Below, piece by piece: positions 10,488 through 23,100 of a stretch of DNA of 64,000 nucleotides (the stretch's first letter is position 1; the number at the start of each line of letters is the position of its first letter). Origin of the DNA: Pantoea sp. Eser (lineage in GTDB: Bacteria; Pseudomonadota; Gammaproteobacteria; Enterobacterales; Enterobacteriaceae); assembly GCA_009830035.1 (NCBI GenBank), contig SZZY01000011.1:1-64000 (forward strand). The letters are read 5' to 3'. Under the pieces are notes generated by a model that was given only the letters and a program-made list of their open reading frames with translations, ran no database searches and was not told the origin of the DNA. The translations under genes were made by a program, and so were the position numbers.

Positions 10488-12102
10488 ATGACCATTTCCT
10501 ACAGCCGCTGGCCTGACGATCTGACCGCGCGTTACCGCGAAAAAGGCTACTGGCTCGATCTGCAGATGACCGATGTCCTCGAACGCCACCAGCAGAGCGA
10601 CAACGTGGCGGTGATTGATGGCGATCGGCAGTTCAGCTACCGTCAGCTGGCCCGCTTAAGTGACAACCTTGCGGCAGCGTTGCAGCGTCGTGGCCTCAAA
10701 TCGGGTGATACCGCACTGGTGCAGCTCGGCAAAGTGGCCGAATTTTACCTGACGCTGTTTGCGCTGTTTAAAATTGGCGTCGCGCCGGTTAACGCGCTGT
10801 TCAGCCATCAGCGTACGAGCTGACGGCGTACGCCAGCCAGATTGCGCCCCGCCTGCTGATTGCCGATCGCAGCCATGCGCTGTTTGCCGATGACGGTTTT
10901 ATCAGCCATCTGTGCCGCGATCATGACCAACTGCAGCAGGTAATCCTGCGCGGTGATGCTCAGGCTGAAAACAGCCTTGAAAGCCTGCTGGCCGAACCGG
11001 CGGGCGATTTCGTCGCTACACCGACCGGCGGTGATGAAGTGGCCTTTTTCCAGCTCTCCGGCGGCAGCACCGGCACGCCGAAACTGATCCCGCGTACCCA
11101 TAACGACTACTATTACAGCATCCGCGAAAGTGACGTTATCTGTGGGGTGACCGCTAAAACCCGTTACCTGATCGCCCTGCCCGCTGCGCATAATTTTCCG
11201 ATGAGATCACCGGGCGCGCTGGGGGTCTTTTACGCGGGCGGACAGGTTATTCTGGCGGCCGATGATCCCAGCGCTACGCTCTGCTTCCCGCTGATTGAAC
11301 ATCAGGTAACCGATACCGGTCTGGTCCCGCCAGCCGTCAGCCTGTGGCTGCAGGCGATTCAGGAATGGGGCAGCAATGCCGCGCTGGCTTCGCTGCAACG
11401 CATTCAGGTCGGTGGCGCGAAGCTGCGCGAGACCCTGGCGGCACGCATTTAGTCAGAGATAGGCTGCAAACTGCAGCAGGTGTTCGGCATGGCAGAAGGC
11501 CTAGTGAACTATACCCGGCTAGATGATGAGAAACCACCATTCTGACCACCCAGGGCCGCCCGATCTCGCCGGATGATGAAGTGTGGGTGGCCGATGAACA
11601 GGGCAATCCGCTGCCGACCGGCACCATTGGCCGTATGATGACGCGCGGACCTTATACCTTCCGCGGCTACTACAATAGCACGGAACGTAATGCCGCCAGT
11701 TTCGATTCGCAGGGCTTTTACTGCTCTGGCGATCTGATTGAGATCACTCCGCAAGCCAACATCATTGTTCAGGGGCGTGAGAAAGATCAGATCAACCGCG
11801 GCGGCGAAAAGATCGCGGCGGAAGAGATCGAGAACCTGCTGCAACGCCATCCTGATGTGATTCACGTGGCACTGGTGTCGACGAACGATGAGCTGATGGG
11901 TGAGAAGAGCTGCGCCTTCATCGTGGCCCGTCAGCCGGTGAAACCGGTGGCGCTGCGTCGTCACCTGCGTGAACTGGGGGTAGCGGAATTCAAACTGCCC
12001 GACCGTATTACCTGCGTAGATGCCCTGCCGCTGACCCACGTCGGCAAGGTGGATAAAAAACGTCTGCGCCAACAACTTGCCGATCAACAAGCGCAAGCCT
12101 GA
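10488..12102 (+). pseudogene. entE: entE, 2,3-dihydroxybenzoate-AMP ligase, broken
   Basis: This is a homologue of EntE (536 residues in E. coli), which adenylates DHB and loads it on the EntB carrier domain. The ATG at 10488 lies 10 bp after entC. The frame breaks near 10815 (FSHQRT then ELTAYASQ, apparently one missing base). A TAG at 11450-11452 interrupts TLAARI / [16 protein letters not shown], and one more base is missing near 11537 before [20 protein letters not shown]-binding motifs ([37 protein letters not shown]) remain readable across the pieces. Three lesions make it a pseudogene. Confidence 0.95.
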
Positions 12103-12121
12103 TCTGTCCGGAGATTTTTCT

Positions 12122-12976
12122 ATGGCTATTCCAAAACTGACCTCTTATCCGCTGCCAGCCGCCACTAAGTTGCCGACCAACAAGGTAAAATGGGCGCTGG
12201 AGTCGTGCCGTGCGGAACTGCTGATCCACGATATGCAGCATTATTTCCTCAACTTCTGGGGCGAGAATAGCCCGCTGGTGCAGCAGGTAGTCGACAACAT
12301 TGCCCGCCTGCGCCGCTACTGCAAAGCGCAGGGGATTTCGGTGTTCTATACCGCGCAGCCGAATGCGCAGAGCGATGAAGACCGTGCGTTGCTCAACGAC
12401 ATGTGGGGCCCGGGCCTGAATAAGCATCCCGATCAGCAGAAGATCGTGGACGCGCTGGCACCGGATGCCGACGATCATGTACTGACTAAATGGCGCTACA
12501 GCGCCTTCCATCGCTCACCGCTTGAGTCGATCCTGCAGGAGATGGGCCGCGATCAGCTGATCATTACCGGCGTCTATGCCCATATCGGCTGCCTGACCAC
12601 CGCCACCGACGCGTTTATGCGCAACATTCAGCCGTTTATGGTGGCCGATGCGCTGGCGGATTTCAGCCGCGACGAGCATATGATGGCGCTGACCTACACC
12701 GCTGGCCGCAGTGGCAAAGTGGTGATGACCGCCGACCTGATGCCACTGCCGCTGAGTAAACACGATCTGCGCGCGCTGATTCTGCCGCTGCTGGAAGATG
12801 ACGACGTGCCGGAAGATGATGAAAACCTGATCAATTACGGTCTGGATTCGGTGCGGGTGATGGCGCTAGCGGCGCGCTGGCGTCAGGTGCACAGCGACAT
12901 CGACTTTGTCAGCCTGGCCAAAAATCCGAGCATTGATGGCTGGTGGGCCTTGCTGTCACGGGAGCCTGCACAATGA
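12122..12976 (+). CDS. entB: Isochorismatase / aryl carrier protein EntB
   Basis: A 284-residue, two-domain protein (EntB is 285 in E. coli). The N-terminal isochorismatase domain (about residues 1-210) shows the catalytic aspartate in LLIHDMQHYF, the lysine in VLTKWRYSAFHRS and GVYAHIGCLTTATDAFM. The C-terminal aryl carrier domain has NYGLDSVRVMALA, whose Ser243 would take the phosphopantetheine arm. The frame is intact although its partners EntE and EntF are not. The ATG at 12122 follows CCGGAGA; the stop overlaps the entA start (ATGA). Confidence 0.95.
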   Translation: MAIPKLTSYPLPAATKLPTNKVKWALESCRAELLIHDMQHYFLNFWGENSPLVQQVVDNIARLRRYCKAQGISVFYTAQPNAQSDEDRALLNDMWGPGLNKHPDQQKIVDALAPDADDHVLTKWRYSAFHRSPLESILQEMGRDQLIITGVYAHIGCLTTATDAFMRNIQPFMVADALADFSRDEHMMALTYTAGRSGKVVMTADLMPLPLSKHDLRALILPLLEDDDVPEDDENLINYGLDSVRVMALAARWRQVHSDIDFVSLAKNPSIDGWWALLSREPAQ

Positions 12977-13732
12977 GCCATTCGTTCGACTTCAGCGGAA
13001 AAATTGTCTGGATAACCGGTGCTGGCCAGGGAATTGGCTATCACACCGCGCTGGCGTTTCATCAGGCAGGTGCGCGGGTTGAAGCTTTCGATCAGCGTTT
13101 TCACGGCCATGACTATCCGTTTCCCTGCCATACGCTGGACGTGTCCGATCCTGACCAGATGAAGACGCTCTGCCAGCGTCTGCTGGCAACGCAGCCGAGT
13201 ATTGATGTGCTGGTTAACGCGGCCGGTATTCTGCGGATTGGCGCTACCGATGAGCTGTCGTTTACCGACTGGCAGGCCTGCCTTAACGTCAATGCCGGTG
13301 GCGCGTTCAACCTGTTTCAGCAAACCCTGCCGGTGTTCCGCCAGCAGCGGGCGGGCGCGATTATCACCATCCCCTCCGACTCAGCGCACGCACCGCGGAT
13401 TGGCATGTCCGCCTATGGTGCCTCAAAAGCCGCCCTGCGCAGCCTCTGTTTGACGGTCGGACTGGAATGGCGCCGTATGGCGTTTCGCTGCAATATCTTC
13501 TCCCCCGGCTCAACCGATACCGATATGCAGCGCAGCCTGTGGCATACGCCGACCGGTGAGCAGGAGATGATCGCGGGCTTCCCGGAGTCAGTTTAAACTC
13601 GGCATCCCGCTAGGAAAAATCGCACAGCCGCAGGAAATTGCCGCTAACGTGCTGTTCCTCGCCTCCGATCTTGCCAGCCACGTGACCTTACAGAATATCG
13701 TGGTGGATAGCGGCGCAACCCTGGGAGCCTGA
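12973..13732 (+). pseudogene. entA: entA, 2,3-dihydro-DHB dehydrogenase, frameshifted
   Basis: A short-chain dehydrogenase matching EntA, which oxidises 2,3-dihydro-2,3-DHB to DHB. The nucleotide-binding ITGAGQGIGYHTA, LVNAAGIL and the catalytic MSAYGASKAAL are all in the first frame. Near 13589 one extra T (GAG TCA GTT TAA, where GAG CAG TTT AAA is expected) stops the protein after IAGFPESV. The remaining 46 residues (FKLGIPLGKIAQPQEIAANV to SGATLGA) continue in the next frame to a TGA at 13730-13732. The lost part covers the end of the SDR fold, so inactivation is likely. A single-base sequencing error cannot be excluded. Confidence 0.9.
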
Positions 13733-13734
13733 TC

Positions 13735-14154
13735 ATGTCAGCGATCTGGAAACGATCCATCGATCTTGCTGCCCTGAATGCTCTGGGTGAAAACTCGCTG
13801 GTGGCGCATCCGGGGATCATTTTTACCGTAATTGGCGATGATTATCTGGAAGCGACTATGCCGGTCGATGCCCGAACGCATCAGCCTTTTGGCCTGCTGC
13901 ACAGTGGCGCGTCCGTGGTACTGGCGGAGTCGATGGGATCGATTGCGGGCTATCTGGTCGTTGAGGAAGGCAGCAGCGTGGTGGGCGTGGAAGTGAATGC
14001 GAGCCATCATCGTGCGGTATCAAGCGGTGTGGTACGCGGAATTTGTCGTCCGCTGCATCTTGGTAAGCGCAGCCAGAGCTGGCAGATTGAGATTCGTAAC
14101 GGTCGCGATCAGTTGTGTTGCAGTGCACGGCTGGGCGTGGCGGTAATGAGCTAA
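13735..14154 (+). CDS. entH: Hotdog-fold proofreading thioesterase EntH
   Basis: A 139-residue protein matching EntH/YbdB (137 residues), a hotdog thioesterase that clears misloaded aryl groups from the EntB carrier. The [22 protein letters not shown] segment carries the catalytic glutamate region of the family, followed by [13 protein letters not shown]. It starts 2 bases after the entA stop and ends the ent operon. Intact. Its natural substrate path is broken upstream, so it is either a relic or has other acyl substrates. Confidence 0.92.
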   Translation: MSAIWKRSIDLAALNALGENSLVAHPGIIFTVIGDDYLEATMPVDARTHQPFGLLHSGASVVLAESMGSIAGYLVVEEGSSVVGVEVNASHHRAVSSGVVRGICRPLHLGKRSQSWQIEIRNGRDQLCCSARLGVAVMS

Positions 14155-14163
14155 CGCCGCTGT

Positions 14164-14196
14164 GATGCTCCCCTTTCAGGGCGAAAAGGGAGCATC
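14164..14196. terminator. Hairpin between entH and obgE
   Basis: GATGCTCCC and GGGAGCATC form a perfect 9-bp stem around a 15-base loop, between the convergent ends of entH and obgE. No run of T follows on either side, so a strong intrinsic terminator is uncertain; it may act as a bidirectional end or an RNA-stabilising hairpin. Confidence 0.5.
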
Positions 14197-14232
14197 GCGC
14201 ATCAGCGGTGATTCGGGGATGCGCGCAGAGCG

Positions 14233-15408
<1,176 letters not shown>

Positions 15409-15575
15409 CTATCTCCGTCACACAATCGTCTGCAGCACTCTGCAAACGGGTACGCCAGGGTCTTCTGCGCTGACCAGCGGCGGATAAATCAGGATTGGCT
15501 TTCGCCAGTGCGTATATAAAGTGTACAGCAATCTTTTGTGATGCGTTGCCTTTACGGCAACCGAGCGCAGAATGT

Positions 15576-15605
15576 AAAAAGCCCCGCAGCAGTTGCGGGG
15601 CCTTT
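15576..15605 (-). terminator. Intrinsic terminator of rplU-rpmA
   Basis: On the minus strand GGCCCCGCAA CTG CTGCGGGGC is followed by TTTTT. This strong GC stem with a T run lies about 45 bp after the rpmA stop. Confidence 0.9.
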
Positions 15606-15647
15606 AATTCGTGCGTTCAGACGTTAAACGTCTGCGTCACGACAACC

Positions 15648-15908
<261 letters not shown>

Positions 15909-15920
15909 TCAGATCTCCTC

Positions 15921-16259
<339 letters not shown>

Positions 16260-16488
16260 TTAGTTCATCAGGCGGCGCGCTAAATATTCACAATAGGGCA
16301 CGAATTCTACGCAAAACTCCAGGAGAAGACAAGAGCACTTTGCATTCTCTTGCAGAAAAAAAACACAGGCCGAACGCAAACGTTCCTCAACCAGAAAATT
16401 CAAGTACAATCAGTAACAGATTACCTGAACGCTGGCTGGGTAAAAGCACTTACCATGGCAGAGAAACGAGTCATAGCTGAAAAGACGA

Positions 16489-17460
16489 ATGAACTTACAA
16501 CAGATTAATGAATTAACCGCACAGGATATGGCTGCCGTTAACCAGACCATCCTCGACCAGCTGAATTCAGATGTCTCGCTCATCAACCAGTTGGGCTATT
16601 ACATAATCAGTGGTGGGGGCAAGCGTATCCGCCCCATGATCGCCGTGCTATCCGCACGCGCCATGGGTTACAAGGGCGATTTGCACGTTATCAATGCGGC
16701 GCTGATCGAATTTATCCATACCGCCACGCTGTTGCATGACGATGTGGTGGATGAATCCCATATGCGTCGTGGCAAAGCGACCGCCAATGCGGCGTTCGGC
16801 AATGCGGCAAGCGTACTGGTCGGTGATTTTATCTACACCCGCGCCTTCCAGATGATGACCAGCATGGGCTCATTGCGCATTCTGGCGCTGATGTCGGAAG
16901 CGGTGAACGTGATTGCTGAAGGCGAAGTGCTGCAGCTGATGAACGTGAACGATCCTGACATCACGGAAGAGAGCTACATGCGCGTGATTTACAGCAAGAC
17001 CGCGCGCCTGTTCGAAGCGGCGTCGCAGGCGTCCGCGATTCTGGCTGAAGCTACACCGGAAGAGGAAAAAGCGCTGCAGGATTATGGACGCTATCTGGGT
17101 ACCGCTTTCCAGTTAATTGACGATTTACTGGATTACAGTGCCGACGGTGAAACGCTGGGTAAAAATACCGGCGACGATCTGAGCGAAGGGAAACCGACGC
17201 TGCCGTTGCTGCATGCGATGCAGCACGGATCGCCGGATCAGGCGAAGATGATCAGAGAAGCAATTGAACAAGGCAATGGCCGGCATCTGCTGGAGCCGGT
17301 GCTGGAAGCGATGAATCAGTGCGGCTCGCTGGAATGGACGCGCAAGCGTGCGGAACAGGAAGCTGATAAGGCCATTGAAGCATTGAAAATCCTGCCGGAA
17401 ACCCCGTGGCGCAGCGCGCTGGAGTCGCTGGCGCACATGTCCGTTCAACGCGATTTCTAA
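16489..17460 (+). CDS. ispB: Octaprenyl diphosphate synthase
   Basis: A 323-residue trans-isoprenyl diphosphate synthase that makes the C40 side chain of ubiquinone and menaquinone. Both aspartate-rich motifs are present, LLHDDVVDESHMRRG and QLIDDLLDYSAD, with GGGKRIRPM for substrate binding. Length and ends (MNLQQINELT to SVQRDF) match E. coli IspB. It is essential in E. coli, and it is intact here. Confidence 0.97.
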   Translation: MNLQQINELTAQDMAAVNQTILDQLNSDVSLINQLGYYIISGGGKRIRPMIAVLSARAMGYKGDLHVINAALIEFIHTATLLHDDVVDESHMRRGKATANAAFGNAASVLVGDFIYTRAFQMMTSMGSLRILALMSEAVNVIAEGEVLQLMNVNDPDITEESYMRVIYSKTARLFEAASQASAILAEATPEEEKALQDYGRYLGTAFQLIDDLLDYSADGETLGKNTGDDLSEGKPTLPLLHAMQHGSPDQAKMIREAIEQGNGRHLLEPVLEAMNQCGSLEWTRKRAEQEADKAIEALKILPETPWRSALESLAHMSVQRDF

Positions 17461-17466
17461 TCCCTG

Positions 17467-17493
17467 ACGGAGCCAGAGCTAGCTCCGTTTTTG
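17467..17493 (+). terminator. Intrinsic terminator of ispB
   Basis: ACGGAGC and GCTCCGT form a 7-bp stem with an 8-base loop followed by TTTTT, 6 bp after the ispB stop. Confidence 0.88.
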
Positions 17494-17702
17494 TTTATCC
17501 GCTCTCACTTTTTTCACGCTTCTTTCTCTGCTTGCACCTCTTTTGCGTAGGTTGACGCAGATCTGGCTTAAGATCCAAATATTACCGGAAACATATGGAA
17601 TCTATTTGCTATAAATCCCATTAACTTTCCAGATAACATTGCAAAAAGGAAAGCCGGCACCCGTGTGGGTGACGTAATAACACGGAAAAGGAGAACAGGT
17701 TT

Positions 17703-17996
17703 ATGCAGAAAAGGATTGAAGACTGGCATCCCGCCGACATTATCGCCGCCTTACACAAGCGCGGCACGACGCTGGCCGCTCTGTCACGTTCGGCAGGCCT
17801 GAGTTCATCTACCCTGGCCAATGCGCTGTAGCGGCCGTGGCCCAAGGGTGAGTGGCTGATTGCCGAGGCGATTGCTATCCATCCGGCGGAGATCTGGCCC
17901 AGCCGCTACTACGATGCCGATACGCACTGCCTGCTGGATCGTAAGAAACGGATCCGATCCCTGCCCGATCAACCCAACGATCACAGCGATCTTTAG
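17703..17996 (+). pseudogene. sfsB: sfsB/nlp, Ner-like DNA-binding regulator, amber mutation
   Basis: This matches the small Ner-like regulator SfsB (Nlp), which has a phage-type helix-turn-helix and is linked to maltose gene expression in E. coli. The frame starts at 17703 behind AAAGGAGAACAG (MQKRIEDWHPADIIAALHKRG). TAG at 17829-17831 replaces the serine expected after LSSSTLANAL. The frame then continues RPWPKGEWLIAEAIAIHP and ends at 17996. The truncated product loses the end of the helix-turn-helix region. Codons around the stop are well preserved, so the mutation looks recent. Confidence 0.9.
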
Positions 17997-18002
17997 CAGG
18001 CG

Positions 18003-18034
18003 AAAAAAAACCAGCTCCGGATGCCAGATCTGGT

Positions 18035-18036
<2 letters not shown>
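18003..18036 (-). terminator. Probable murA terminator
   Basis: On the minus strand AACCAG and CTGGTT pair around an inner imperfect stem and are followed by a run of eight T. The hairpin begins within the murA stop codon region. Confidence 0.7.
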
Positions 18037-19336
<1,300 letters not shown>

Positions 19337-19388
19337 TTAACTAGCTAAAGGTCGGACTCGCGCACCGCGAGTTCACCAGGCTGACGGA

Positions 19389-19646
19389 TCAGAAACCGTT
19401 GATTTTACGGTCACGCGCCCATTCAGCGGGAGTATAGGTTTTGATGGAGACAGCATGAATGCGGTTATCCGCGATGAACTCCATCAGCGGCGCGTAAACA
19501 ACCTGCTGCTTCTTAACGCGGCTCAGCTCACCAAACAGTTCGCCTACGGCGATAACCTGAAAGTGGCTGCCATCATTGCTTATCACATGCACTTCATCTA
19601 AAGGCAATGCTGCCATCAGCACGGCCTGCATTTCACTGTTTTCCAT
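19389..19646 (-). CDS. ibaG: BolA-family protein IbaG
   Basis: An 85-residue BolA/IbaG protein (E. coli YrbA, 84 residues), linked to acid stress and Fe-S/glutaredoxin partnership. The helix-turn region [17 protein letters not shown] and the end [18 protein letters not shown] are typical. I start at [10 protein letters not shown] (19646) by family comparison; an in-frame ATG at 19661 would add five residues. It lies between murA and mlaB, as in E. coli. Confidence 0.94.
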   Translation of the reverse strand: MENSEMQAVLMAALPLDEVHVISNDGSHFQVIAVGELFGELSRVKKQQVVYAPLMEFIADNRIHAVSIKTYTPAEWARDRKINGF

Positions 19647-19759
19647 TGCGCTTAACTTCACCTGATAATAATAAGGGAGACATCTTAGAGGAAAGCGGCT
19701 GACTCTTAAATACGCAGAAGCCCCTGTGTAAAACAGTGGCTTAGCGTAACGACCGGAAA

Positions 19760-20065
19760 TCAGGCGCTTTTATCCGCAGAAACAATAATCTGTTGCAGAT
19801 TGTAAAGGGTAATCAGCGACTGCAGTTTGTCGCTGATGCCGGCGAACCGGGGCGTAATGCCCTGGGCCCGGGCGATTTCACGCAGATGCACCAGCAGGGC
19901 CAGCCCGGAGGAGTCGACCCGCTCCAGTGCGGCGACATCAATAATATCAACATCTTTAATCAGCGTGTCGCGCTGCTGCCACAGGCTGAGCAGCGTATCG
20001 CGGTCCAGCTCGCCTTTCAGTAATAGCGTGCTGGCTTCACGCTGCCAGCTTAACGATTCGCGCAT
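19760..20065 (-). CDS. mlaB: Mla ABC transporter STAS subunit MlaB
   Basis: A 101-residue STAS-domain protein of the MlaFEDB complex, which moves phospholipids between the outer and inner membranes and keeps outer-membrane asymmetry. The STAS core [23 protein letters not shown] contains the loop that binds MlaF. Its ATG overlaps the mlaC stop, and it is last in the mlaFEDCB operon. Confidence 0.95.
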   Translation of the reverse strand: MRESLSWQREASTLLLKGELDRDTLLSLWQQRDTLIKDVDIIDVAALERVDSSGLALLVHLREIARAQGITPRFAGISDKLQSLITLYNLQQIIVSADKSA

Positions 20066-20703
20066 TATTGCTGTTTATCCAGCGTAATCGGCTGCGCCGC
20101 GGATGATTTCAGCTGCGCGGTCAGGCCATCGATGCCTTTGGTACGTAGCAGATCGCTCCACTCATTTTGCTTGGTGGTGATCATGCTGACGCCTTCGGCG
20201 ATCATGTCATATGCCTGCCAGTTGCCGGTCTGACTGTTCTTGCGCCACTGGAAGTCGAGGCGAACCGGTGGACGGCCATTCGGGTCGATAATTGAGACGC
20301 GGATCGCGACAATTTTGGCGTCACCTAACGGCTGTTCAGGCTGAATCTGATAGGTCTGACCGTGATACAGCGCTAAGGCCTGGCCGTAAGCCTGCGCCAG
20401 ATAATCACCAAAGGCGCTGAAATAGGCTTCGCGCTGTGCAGGCGTAGAGTCGCGGTAGTAGCGGCCCAGTACCAGTGCGCCGGCATATTTAATCTGCACA
20501 TACGGCAGCAGTTCCTGACGCACGATGTCACGCAGATAGTTCGGGTCCTGCTTGATTTTCGGCTGCTCATTCTTAAGACGGGTGAAGGTCTTCTGCGCCG
20601 CTTCGTTCATCAGTTTGTAGGGATTGCTCTGGTCGGCCGCCGCATTGGCCGTCAGCGGCACCGCCACCACCAGCATGGCAATCATCAGTAAACGTTTAAA
20701 CAT
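20065..20703 (-). CDS. mlaC: Periplasmic phospholipid carrier MlaC
   Basis: A 212-residue periplasmic protein (E. coli MlaC is 211) that shuttles phospholipids between MlaA in the outer membrane and MlaFEDB. A signal peptide is clear ([21 protein letters not shown], cleavage before ADQ). The Tol-Tol-Ttg2 fold regions [19 protein letters not shown] and [19 protein letters not shown] are conserved. A longer in-frame start at 20823 would add 40 non-family residues and is rejected. Confidence 0.96.
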   Translation of the reverse strand: MFKRLLMIAMLVVAVPLTANAAADQSNPYKLMNEAAQKTFTRLKNEQPKIKQDPNYLRDIVRQELLPYVQIKYAGALVLGRYYRDSTPAQREAYFSAFGDYLAQAYGQALALYHGQTYQIQPEQPLGDAKIVAIRVSIIDPNGRPPVRLDFQWRKNSQTGNWQAYDMIAEGVSMITTKQNEWSDLLRTKGIDGLTAQLKSSAAQPITLDKQQ

Positions 20704-20719
20704 AGTATACCCTCTTGTT

Positions 20720-21265
20720 TTAAGGTTGAGCCGGTACCGCAGGCGCGGCATTCTCGCTGCCCTGCGTATCCTTACTGTCATTATTTTGTTTGTTGTCGCC
20801 GCTCTTGTAGAGGAACTGACCAATCAGGTCTTCCAGTACCATCGCCGACTTGGTGTCACGTAGCGTGTCGCCATCTTTCAGCATCGACGAACCCAGTTCA
20901 GGATCGTCAAAGCCTAAATTGAGCGCCAGAAATTGTTCCCCCAGCAGTCCCTGCGTGCGGATCGCCAGCCAACTGGTGTCTGAAATTTTGTTGGCGTACT
21001 GATCGCTGATGTCCATGGTGACACGCGGCAGCAGCGTTTTCGGTTCCAGCTCAATATCGGTTACCCGGCCAATCACCACACCGCCAATTTTTACTGGCGA
21101 GCTGGCTTTCAGGCCGCCGATGTTGTCAAAGGTCGCGTAGAGCTTCCATGTCGGCTCGGTGCCCATCGACTTTAAATCGGCGACGCGCAGCGCAAGAAAC
21201 AGCGCGGCCAGTAACGCCATAATCATGAAAATACCAACCCAGATTTCGCTTTTTTTGCTTTGCAT
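20720..21265 (-). CDS. mlaD: MCE-domain substrate-binding subunit MlaD
   Basis: A 181-residue inner-membrane-anchored MCE protein forming the hexameric periplasmic ring of the Mla transporter. It has one N-terminal membrane segment ([17 protein letters not shown]), then the MCE domain ([33 protein letters not shown]) and a C-terminal helix ([18 protein letters not shown]). The tail is polar and low in complexity, as in E. coli. It begins 4 bp after mlaE. Confidence 0.96.
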   Translation of the reverse strand: MQSKKSEIWVGIFMIMALLAALFLALRVADLKSMGTEPTWKLYATFDNIGGLKASSPVKIGGVVIGRVTDIELEPKTLLPRVTMDISDQYANKISDTSWLAIRTQGLLGEQFLALNLGFDDPELGSSMLKDGDTLRDTKSAMVLEDLIGQFLYKSGDNKQNNDSKDTQGSENAAPAVPAQP

Positions 21266-21269
21266 TGCA

Positions 21270-22052
21270 TCAATTCCCAAACATCAGTGCTGTCAGCACA
21301 AAATCCAATCCGAGCACCGCCAGTGACGCGTGCACCACGGTGCGCGTCGTCGCACGACTGATCCCTTCAGAGGTTGGAATCGCATCATAGCCGTTAAACA
21401 GCGCTATCCACGTTACGGTGATAGCAAACACCGCGCTTTTAATCAGGCAGTTAACCACATCGGTATGAAAATCAACGGCATTCTGCATCGCCGACCAGAA
21501 GAAACCGAGATCAATCCCTTTCCAGCTCACCCCGACCAGCGCCCCACCGGCGATACCTACCGCGGTGAAAATCAGCGTCAGCAGCGGCATGCTGATAAAG
21601 CCGGCCCAGAAACGCGGCGACACCACCCGCCGTAACGGGTCAACCGCCATCATCTCCATACTGGAGAGCTGTTCGGTGGCTTTCATCAGGCCGATTTCGG
21701 CGGTCAGCGCTGACCCTGCCCGTCCGACGAACAGCAGCGCGGTCACCACCGGCCCCAGTTCACGCAGCAACGACAGCGCCACCAGCATACCGAGACTGGT
21801 TTCCGCGCCGTAAGTTGTTAAGACCAAGTAACCCTGAAGGCCGAGCACCATGCCGATAAACAGACCGGAAACCACGATGATCAGCAGCGACAGCACGCCG
21901 ACGCTATACAGTTGTTTAATCAGTAGCGGCGTGTGTCTGCGGAACGCTGGTTTGCCCACCAGCGCATGAAACAGCATTAATCCTGCGCGGCCAAAACTGG
22001 CGCACGTTTCAATTCCCTGACGTCCAAATGTCGCCAGCGCCTTCAACACCAT
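21270..22052 (-). CDS. mlaE: Mla ABC transporter permease MlaE
   Basis: A 260-residue permease (family MlaE/YrbE) with about five membrane helices. The conserved segments [33 protein letters not shown] and [17 protein letters not shown] are present. It lies 4 bp after mlaF in the mlaFEDCB operon. Confidence 0.97.
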   Translation of the reverse strand: MVLKALATFGRQGIETCASFGRAGLMLFHALVGKPAFRRHTPLLIKQLYSVGVLSLLIIVVSGLFIGMVLGLQGYLVLTTYGAETSLGMLVALSLLRELGPVVTALLFVGRAGSALTAEIGLMKATEQLSSMEMMAVDPLRRVVSPRFWAGFISMPLLTLIFTAVGIAGGALVGVSWKGIDLGFFWSAMQNAVDFHTDVVNCLIKSAVFAITVTWIALFNGYDAIPTSEGISRATTRTVVHASLAVLGLDFVLTALMFGN

Positions 22053-22056
22053 CAGT

Positions 22057-22872
22057 TTAGTTACTCCCTGAGCCGGTTAAATCAGCGAGATAGTCGCCGG
22101 CAGGAAAACGGAATGGAACCGGACCATCCGCTTCTCCATCAATAAACTGGCGGACACGCGGATCGTTATTTTCTCGCAGTTCCGACGTGGTGCCGTGTGC
22201 GATAATTTTCTGTCCGGCCACGATATAGGCGTAGTCCGCAATACTTAACACTTCCGGTACGTCGTGTGACACCACAATACAGGTCAGTCCCAGCGCGTGG
22301 TTAAGTTCATCAATCAGCTTAACCAGCACGCCCATGGTAATCGGGTCCTGTCCGACAAAAGGTTCGTCGAACATAATCAGTTCAGGCTCTAAGGCAATGG
22401 CACGCGCCAGCGCAACGCGTCGCGCCATTCCGCCCGACAGCTCAGCCGGTTTCAGCTGGGTAGCGCCACGCAGACCGACCGCTTCCAGCTTCATTAACAC
22501 CGTGCTGCGCAGTAACGGGTCCGGCAGGCGAGTGTGTTCACGCAGCGGCCAGGCGACATTTTCATACACCGTTAAATCGGTAAACAGCGCGCCTGACTGG
22601 AACAGCATGCTCATTTTTTTACGCGCCTCATACAACCTAGCGCGTGATAATGACGGGATGTTTTCGCCACGGAAAAAGATTTCGCCACGGGTCGGCTGAA
22701 GCTGACCCCCAATCAAGCGTAGCAGAGTGGTTTTACCGATCCCCGATGGTCCTATTATCGCTGCCACTTTGCCTTTCGGTACGGTCAGCGAAATGTCATC
22801 GAAGATTTGGCGATCTCCGCGCGAAAAACTCACGCCACGAACCTCAACCAGATTCGTCTGCTGCTGGATCAT
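22057..22872 (-). CDS. mlaF: Mla ABC transporter ATPase MlaF
   Basis: A 271-residue ABC ATPase driving the Mla phospholipid transporter. It has the Walker A motif GPSGIGKTT, the signature [16 protein letters not shown], Walker [15 protein letters not shown] and the switch histidine in IVVSHD. It is the first gene of the operon. The divergent yrbG lies 228 bp away, so this intergenic stretch must hold promoters for both. Confidence 0.97.
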   Translation of the reverse strand: MIQQQTNLVEVRGVSFSRGDRQIFDDISLTVPKGKVAAIIGPSGIGKTTLLRLIGGQLQPTRGEIFFRGENIPSLSRARLYEARKKMSMLFQSGALFTDLTVYENVAWPLREHTRLPDPLLRSTVLMKLEAVGLRGATQLKPAELSGGMARRVALARAIALEPELIMFDEPFVGQDPITMGVLVKLIDELNHALGLTCIVVSHDVPEVLSIADYAYIVAGQKIIAHGTTSELRENNDPRVRQFIDGEADGPVPFRFPAGDYLADLTGSGSN

Positions 22873-23100
22873 TATTACCTCTTGTAAGGATCGGGCGTAA
22901 ACATGGGTTACGATGATAGCCTGTTCGGTCCTAATTCACGATAGCTTTACAGAAACTTATCGCTAACATTTGGCGAAAACGGCCATTAAATTTACTTTTG
23001 CCTTTCAGACGGTCAAAATCAGCGCCTGTTATATCGCACAGAACCTGAAACCCGCCGGACAAGGCTTACCGGACTGGGGTTTTTACGCAAGGATTTTTTC

